From Chloroflexota bacterium (GTDB lineage: Bacteria > Chloroflexota > Anaerolineae > Caldilineales > Caldilineaceae): a stretch of 9,756 nt of DNA. Below the pieces are notes generated by a model that was not told the origin of the DNA, did not search any database, and saw nothing but the letters and a program-made list of their open reading frames with translations. Location: NCBI GenBank assembly GCA_018969295.1, contig JAGWYN010000082.1, positions 1 to 9,756 on the forward strand, given 5' to 3'. Made by a program: the position numbers and the translations under genes. Below, in pieces: positions 6,338 to 9,756 of the stretch (its first letter is position 1; the number at the start of each line of letters is the position of its first letter).

Positions 6338-8350
6338 CTACCGGCTGCGGGTGCGCCGCCGTTCGACGGGGGCGGGCTCTGGGGGCGGCGGCAGCAGGTC
6401 GGCAAGGTGCGGGTAAGGGTCGCTGGCATGGGGCAGATGGATGGCGCCGACGAACTCGTCTTGAAAATCCTGGGCGACTGCGGTTTCGACATAGCGGACG
6501 CTGTGGGCGAGCGTCTGGGCTTCGGCTCGTTTGTTCAGGTTGAGGAGGGCGATCCGGGCCCCGTCGCCGGCAGCATTGCCGACGGCGCTGATGCGCTGCG
6601 GGTCGCAGTCCGGGATAAGCCCGAGCACCAGTGCGTACAGCGGGTCGATATAGCTGCCGAACGCGCCGGCCAGCGTGATCCGGTCGACCCGCTCGATGCC
6701 AGCGCGCTTCATGAGGATCTTGGCGCCGGCGTAGAGTGCAGCCTTGGCCAGCTGGATATTGCGCACATCGTCCTGGGTCACGTAGAGGGGTTTGCCGTTG
6801 GCGGTCTGTTCGGGGCGGGCCAAGAGATAGGCGCCGCGGCGGCCTTCCCAGACCATGCGGTCAGTTGGGTGGCTGGCGTTGAAGCGGCCATCTGGCTGCA
6901 AGAGACCGGCCAGGAAGAGTTCGGCGACCACTTCGATGATGCCAGAACCGCAGATGCCGGCCGCCAGGTATTCGGGTTTGCCCTCCAGCGGGGTGGAGGC
7001 CTGCAGATTCCATTCGTCTGACCAGCGGTCGTCGCCGATGACACGGAAATTGGGGTGCCCGGTTGTGCGGTCGATGCGCACCCGTTCGATGGCGCCGGGC
7101 GCTGCGCGCATGCCGGCGCTGATCTGGGCCCCTTCGAAGGCGGGGCCGGTCGGGCTGGAGGCGCTCATCAGCCAGCTGCGATTGCCGAGCACGATCTCGG
7201 CGTTGGTGCCGACATCGACGATCAGCACCATCTCGTCCTGGCGGTGGGGCTCTTCGGCCACCAGCACTGCGACGTTGTCGGCGCCGACATGGCCGGCTTC
7301 GGAGGGCAACACATGCACGTTGGCCCCTGGGTGCAGGCGCAGCCCCAGGTCGCGCGCTTTGAGGTCCATCGCGTCGCGGTTTGCCAGGGCAAAGGGTGCG
7401 CCGCCCAACTCGCGGGGGTCGACGCCCAGAAAAAGATGAATCATGGTGGTGTTGCCGGCCACGACCAGCTCGTGGAGATCGCTCACCTTGAGCCCGGCGC
7501 GGTGTGCGGCCTGGCCGGCCAGCTTGTTGATGGCCTTGAGGATGGCATCGTGCATCTTGTCGGTGCCCTCTTCATTCATCATCACATACGAGATCCGGCT
7601 CATCAGATCTTCCCCGAACGCGATCTGCGGGTTCATGGCCGACTCGGTGGCCAGCACTTCCCCGGTGCGCAGGTCACAGAGGTAGGCGGCCACTGTCGTG
7701 CTGCCGATGTCGACCGCCAGCCCATAGATCCCTTCGGCGTAGCCAGGACGGATCTCGAACACCTCGCGGCTGTTCCAGACCAACACCGTCAGCGCCCGTT
7801 TGCCCCGGTGCAGCGCAGGCTGTAAATTGCGCAGCGCGTGCAGGTCGATCGTCAGCCCACGCAGCCCGGCTGTCTGCTCGAGTGCATCTTGCAGCCGTCC
7901 CCAGTCCCCGCGGTGTTCGCCCAGGCTGGCATCTGCCACCTGGACATAGTACTGGCGCACCGCAGGGTCGATCTCGATCGCCCGTTCGGTGGCGGCCTTG
8001 CGGATAATCTGTTTGTGCGCCCGGCTTTCTTCGGGCACATAGAGGAGCAGGTCCCCCAACACCTGGGCTGTGCAGGAAAGCCGGCAGTCCTCGGCGTGCA
8101 TTGCCCGCAGCAGCTCATGTTCTTCGTTGTGGAGGGGGGTCAGATGGTCGGCGGCGGAGGTGATGGCGTGTTTGGCAAAGTGTCCGTTCTCGACACGCAC
8201 CTTGCATTTGCCGCAGGTCAGACGGCCGCTGCAGATACTCTCGATGCCGACGCCGAGCTGGCGGGCCGCCTCCAACACAGTGGTTCCTGCGGCCACGACC
8301 CCACGCCGGCCGGAGGGCATAAACACCACTTGTACGTCTTGTTCAGACAT
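6338..8350 (-). CDS. ATP-type corrinoid-protein reactivator, [2Fe-2S] ferredoxin + ASKHA/DUF4445 (RACo/RamA-like)
   Basis: A 670-residue protein that reductively returns inactive Co(II) corrinoid to Co(I), driven by ATP in characterised relatives. The N-terminal [2Fe-2S] domain has C40-x5-C46-x2-C49, with the fourth ligand probably C93 (RLSC). An ASKHA nucleotide-binding core follows: AVDIGSTTVAAYL at 212-224 (phosphate 1), VVAGNTTMIHLFLGVDP at 296-312, LIVDVGTNAEIVLG at 376-389 (phosphate 2), GICGSGIIE at 465-473 and LAGAFGSYID at 560-569 (adenosine). A Pro-rich linker (PPPPEPAP) ends in a basic tail, ERRRTRSR. I chose ATG 8350, with AGGA six bases before the A-run and start, over the in-frame GTG at 8392, which has no ribosome site. 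It is the first gene of the minus-strand set and replaces the SAM-dependent activation domain of MetH. Family assignment is firm; its target is inferred from the neighbour. Confidence 0.94.
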   Translation of the reverse strand: MSEQDVQVVFMPSGRRGVVAAGTTVLEAARQLGVGIESICSGRLTCGKCKVRVENGHFAKHAITSAADHLTPLHNEEHELLRAMHAEDCRLSCTAQVLGDLLLYVPEESRAHKQIIRKAATERAIEIDPAVRQYYVQVADASLGEHRGDWGRLQDALEQTAGLRGLTIDLHALRNLQPALHRGKRALTVLVWNSREVFEIRPGYAEGIYGLAVDIGSTTVAAYLCDLRTGEVLATESAMNPQIAFGEDLMSRISYVMMNEEGTDKMHDAILKAINKLAGQAAHRAGLKVSDLHELVVAGNTTMIHLFLGVDPRELGGAPFALANRDAMDLKARDLGLRLHPGANVHVLPSEAGHVGADNVAVLVAEEPHRQDEMVLIVDVGTNAEIVLGNRSWLMSASSPTGPAFEGAQISAGMRAAPGAIERVRIDRTTGHPNFRVIGDDRWSDEWNLQASTPLEGKPEYLAAGICGSGIIEVVAELFLAGLLQPDGRFNASHPTDRMVWEGRRGAYLLARPEQTANGKPLYVTQDDVRNIQLAKAALYAGAKILMKRAGIERVDRITLAGAFGSYIDPLYALVLGLIPDCDPQRISAVGNAAGDGARIALLNLNKRAEAQTLAHSVRYVETAVAQDFQDEFVGAIHLPHASDPYPHLADLLPPPPEPAPVERRRTRSR

Positions 8351-8437
8351 TTTTTGTCCTGTCAAGTTTGTGGTCTGCGTGTTTGCAAGCACGGTTACTA
8401 AGGTAGTTTACTCTCTCCTGTGCAGACCGGTGTTGCG

Positions 8438-8449
8438 CCCTGCGCAGGG
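8438..8449. promoter_or_regulatory. Perfect 12-bp palindrome CCCTGCGCAGGG (candidate operator)
   Basis: A self-complementary 12-mer in non-coding DNA between divergent genes, 26 bp centre to centre from a second 12-mer palindrome. It sits in the predicted leader of the reactivator gene, so it could act as a protein site on DNA or as part of an RNA structure. No matching regulator is recognised. Confidence 0.35.
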
Positions 8450-8463
8450 GACAAACCGCCGCT

Positions 8464-8475
8464 GCCTGGCCAGGC
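8464..8475. promoter_or_regulatory. Perfect 12-bp palindrome GCCTGGCCAGGC (candidate operator)
   Basis: The second self-complementary 12-mer in the divergent intergenic region. It is related in base pattern to CCCTGCGCAGGG and to the imperfect CCCTGCTGGG at 8486-8495, so the three may be a set of regulator sites. GC-rich palindromes also occur by chance in DNA of this composition. Confidence 0.35.
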
Positions 8476-8579
8476 TGTGCTGGCTCCCTGCTGGGAAACG
8501 GAAGAGCAACCCGCAGGCATCCAGAGAGACAACAACCATCGTGTTGGGCTCGAAGACCGGGCTGGCACCAACAAAGAAC

Positions 8580-8608
8580 AGTATAGCTGGCAACGTACGG
8601 TGCTGCAA
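8580..8608 (-). promoter_or_regulatory. Candidate promoter of the reactivator gene, with a ~220-base leader
   Basis: On the minus strand, TTGCAG (8608-8603, 3 of 6 to consensus) is 17 bases from TATACT (8585-8580, 5 of 6). The predicted start near 8573 gives an unusually long leader of about 220 bases containing both 12-mer palindromes and the GGTCTGC/GCAGACC repeat. The -10 box is good but the -35 is weak. Confidence 0.35.
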
Positions 8609-8705
8609 CTTGTTGGCCTGTTCGCGGCATGCATTTGTTGTTCGGCTCCTTGGGGGCGAAGCAACGGATTGAATTTCTGGTTGCGGTGGGGTTGGAGTGG
8701 TTCTG

Positions 8706-8714
8706 TGGTATATT
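8706..8714 (+). promoter_or_regulatory. Candidate extended -10 promoter of the PhyH-family gene
   Basis: TG-G-TATATT is an extended -10 element (TGn plus 5 of 6 of TATAAT), about 100 bp before the plus-strand start codon. No -35 hexamer is found at normal spacing, which extended -10 promoters can tolerate. A run of seven G follows at once, covering the predicted start site. Confidence 0.35.
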
Positions 8715-8814
8715 GGGGGGGACCCAACCTCGAAAAATCTGGCCGGTTTGGGGGGAGGGGTGCCACAACAACTTGTGCCGAACGACGTTTTGTCTGAATC
8801 CAGGGAGAATGAAA

Positions 8815-9756
8815 ATGACCTTGCTGGCAGCGCCACAAAGAGCGACGATCCCCCCGAAAGATGTGGCTTTTTACCATGAAAATGGGTATCTGGTGGTAGA
8901 AGATGCTTTGACGTCTGCAGAGATCGAGGAACTTTGTGCCGAGACCACGGCGATCTGCCGGGGCGAGCGCGGGGACATTCGGGGGGTCATCCCGGCAGAG
9001 CCGGATGAAACCGACGAAGAGGTATTGCGCCGGTATCTTTGCATCCACTTCCCGCACAAGCTTTCGCCGTCGATGCACAAGTACCTGGCGCATCCGGCCA
9101 TCGTCGAGGTGTTGACCGGGGTGATCGGGCCGAATGTGAAGTGTATGCAGTCGATGTTGTTTATCAAAGCGTCGGGCAAACCTGGGCAGGCCTGGCATCA
9201 GGACGAAGATTTTATACCTACCCGCGACCGTTCGCTGACGGGGGGATGGATTGCGCTGGACGATGCGACGGTCGAAAATGGCTGTCTTTGGGTGATTCCT
9301 GGCTCACACCGGCGGGGGGTTCTCTGGCCCCAGCGCGACCACGACAACCGAGAATTTGATTGTGCAGTGGAGTCGTTCAACTTTCCCTACAAAGATGAAG
9401 ACGCAGTGCCGGTGGAAGTGAAGGCAGGATCGATCGTCTTTTTCAACGGGTATCTGCTCCACCGTTCGCTGCGCAACCGCGCCCGGCAGGGGTACCGGCG
9501 TGTGCTTGTCAACCATTATATGAATGCAGACTCGCTGTTGCCCTGGCGGCTCAAGCCGGGGGAGCGACCGGCGACCGGAGACTTTCGCGATATTGTCATG
9601 ATTGCCGGCGAAGACATCTACCGGTACAAAGGGCTGGAAGAGATCAACGCTGCCCATGTCCGCCCCAGCGGCGAAGGCGGTTGTGTCAAAGAGCCAGGCA
9701 AGAAACCTGAGACTGCTTCTGCCGAGATGGGGGCTTCTGCCGAGATGGGGGCTTCT
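8815..9756 (+). CDS. Phytanoyl-CoA dioxygenase (PhyH)-family Fe(II)/2-oxoglutarate oxygenase (3' end outside window)
   Basis: 314 codons are open to the last base of the window. It is a non-haem iron, 2-oxoglutarate-dependent oxygenase of the PhyH family. The iron triad is H128-x-D130 in AWHQDED and H216 in LLHRS; R228 or R229 in GYRRVLVNHY should bind the 2-oxoglutarate carboxylate. GGWIALDDAT at 143-152 and WVIPGSHRRG at 159-168 are the usual flanking motifs. The ATG at 8815 is chosen over the in-frame ATG at 8809 because AGGGAG ends seven bases before it. After the catalytic core (to about residue 285) comes a low-complexity tail ending in tandem ASAEMG hexapeptides that continue past the window. 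PhyH proteins hydroxylate or demethylate many small molecules, so the substrate cannot be told. Divergent placement beside a methyl-transfer operon is suggestive only. Confidence 0.92.
   Translation, partial: MTLLAAPQRATIPPKDVAFYHENGYLVVEDALTSAEIEELCAETTAICRGERGDIRGVIPAEPDETDEEVLRRYLCIHFPHKLSPSMHKYLAHPAIVEVLTGVIGPNVKCMQSMLFIKASGKPGQAWHQDEDFIPTRDRSLTGGWIALDDATVENGCLWVIPGSHRRGVLWPQRDHDNREFDCAVESFNFPYKDEDAVPVEVKAGSIVFFNGYLLHRSLRNRARQGYRRVLVNHYMNADSLLPWRLKPGERPATGDFRDIVMIAGEDIYRYKGLEEINAAHVRPSGEGGCVKEPGKKPETASAEMGASAEMGAS
9715..9756 (+). repeat. In-frame 18-bp tandem repeat at the 3' end of the PhyH gene
   Basis: The unit GCTTCTGCCGAGATGGGG occurs twice in full (9715-9732, 9733-9750), and a third copy begins at 9751 and is cut by the window edge. 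It is identical at DNA level and encodes ASAEMG, so it looks recent. Copy number beyond the edge is unknown. Confidence 0.85.

Larger units (their letters stand above)
8351..8814. other. Divergent intergenic region between the reactivator and PhyH genes
   Basis: A 464-bp region with no convincing gene: the open frames here have no recognisable motifs and lie on both strands at once. It holds two 12-bp palindromes (8438-8449, 8464-8475), a looser one, CCCTGCTGGG (8486-8495), candidate promoters in both directions, and an inverted repeat GGTCTGC/GCAGACC (8372-8378 and 8422-8428) in what would be the leader of the reactivator mRNA. G-runs G7 (8715-8721) and G6-A-G4 (8750-8760) lie in the leader of the plus-strand gene. 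No tRNA or known riboswitch was recognised. Confidence 0.6.

Noticed and set aside
8351..8392. Longer form of the reactivator starting at GTG 8392 (14 more residues)
   Set aside because: No Shine-Dalgarno sequence precedes the GTG, the extra residues lie outside the ferredoxin domain, and ATG 8350 has AGGA at good spacing.
8420..8575. Possible cobalamin riboswitch on the plus strand (GGGAA near 8493, CCCGCA near 8510, CGAAGACC near 8551)
   Set aside because: The fragments resemble pieces of the class, but the conserved P4 helix after GGGAA is missing, and the strand points to the PhyH gene, not to the B12-related genes. A covariance-model hit would reverse this.
8762..8777. Small hairpin CACAA-CAAC-TTGTG in the leader of the PhyH gene
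   Set aside because: Only five base pairs with mismatched flanks; expected by chance in 464 bp.
8420..8797. A 125-codon plus-strand frame, and overlapping minus-strand frames, in the divergent intergenic region
   Set aside because: No family motif, mixed low-complexity composition, no good ribosome site, and competing open frames on both strands; treated as non-coding.

Overview
The window is a GC-rich bacterial segment. Eight tightly packed genes on the minus strand form a one-carbon/corrinoid methyl-transfer operon, and one gene on the plus strand is divergent. The protein types (a RACo/RamA-like corrinoid reactivator, a MetF/MetV pair, a long eukaryote-like formate-THF ligase and a PhyH-family dioxygenase) would fit Chloroflexota (Anaerolineae/Caldilineae-like). 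That taxonomic guess rests on protein character only and is weak.

Layout, in the direction of the minus-strand operon (right to left): a 464-bp divergent intergenic region with two 12-bp palindromes and candidate promoters (8351-8814); an ASKHA/[2Fe-2S] corrinoid-reactivating protein (6338-8350); a 107-bp gap with a sigma70-like promoter and a 9-6-9 palindrome abutting it (6231-6337); a stand-alone corrinoid protein (5541-6230); a homocysteine S-methyltransferase (4520-5503); MetV-like Cys-rich protein (3987-4487) overlapping MetF (2980-3990) by ATGA; a pterin-binding methyl-THF:corrinoid methyltransferase (2045-2938, GTG start) overlapping a DUF1638 protein (1422-2048) by ATGA; an intercistronic hairpin (1381-1421); and the N-terminal 454 residues of formate-THF ligase, running off the left edge. 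On the plus strand, a phytanoyl-CoA dioxygenase-family protein (from 8815) runs off the right edge through a tandem ASAEMG repeat.

Read together, the operon looks like a 'dismembered MetH'. The three catalytic modules of cobalamin-dependent methionine synthase (homocysteine, folate and cobalamin domains) are separate polypeptides, and no SAM-dependent reactivation domain is seen. An ATP-type RamA/RACo-like reactivator takes that place. Formate-THF ligase and MetF/MetV would supply the methyl group from formate; only the FolD step (cyclohydrolase/dehydrogenase) is missing from the window. DUF1638 is the unexplained partner, translationally coupled to the folate methyltransferase. A related alternative is that the same corrinoid protein also accepts methyl groups from a substrate-specific methyltransferase encoded elsewhere.

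The most notable pattern is a near-identical Arg-rich C-terminal tail (RERR[I/L]RR) on both methyltransferases, with a similar tail on the reactivator. The corrinoid protein they must all contact has a strongly acidic N-terminal helical domain. This could be an electrostatic docking code replacing the covalent tether of MetH.
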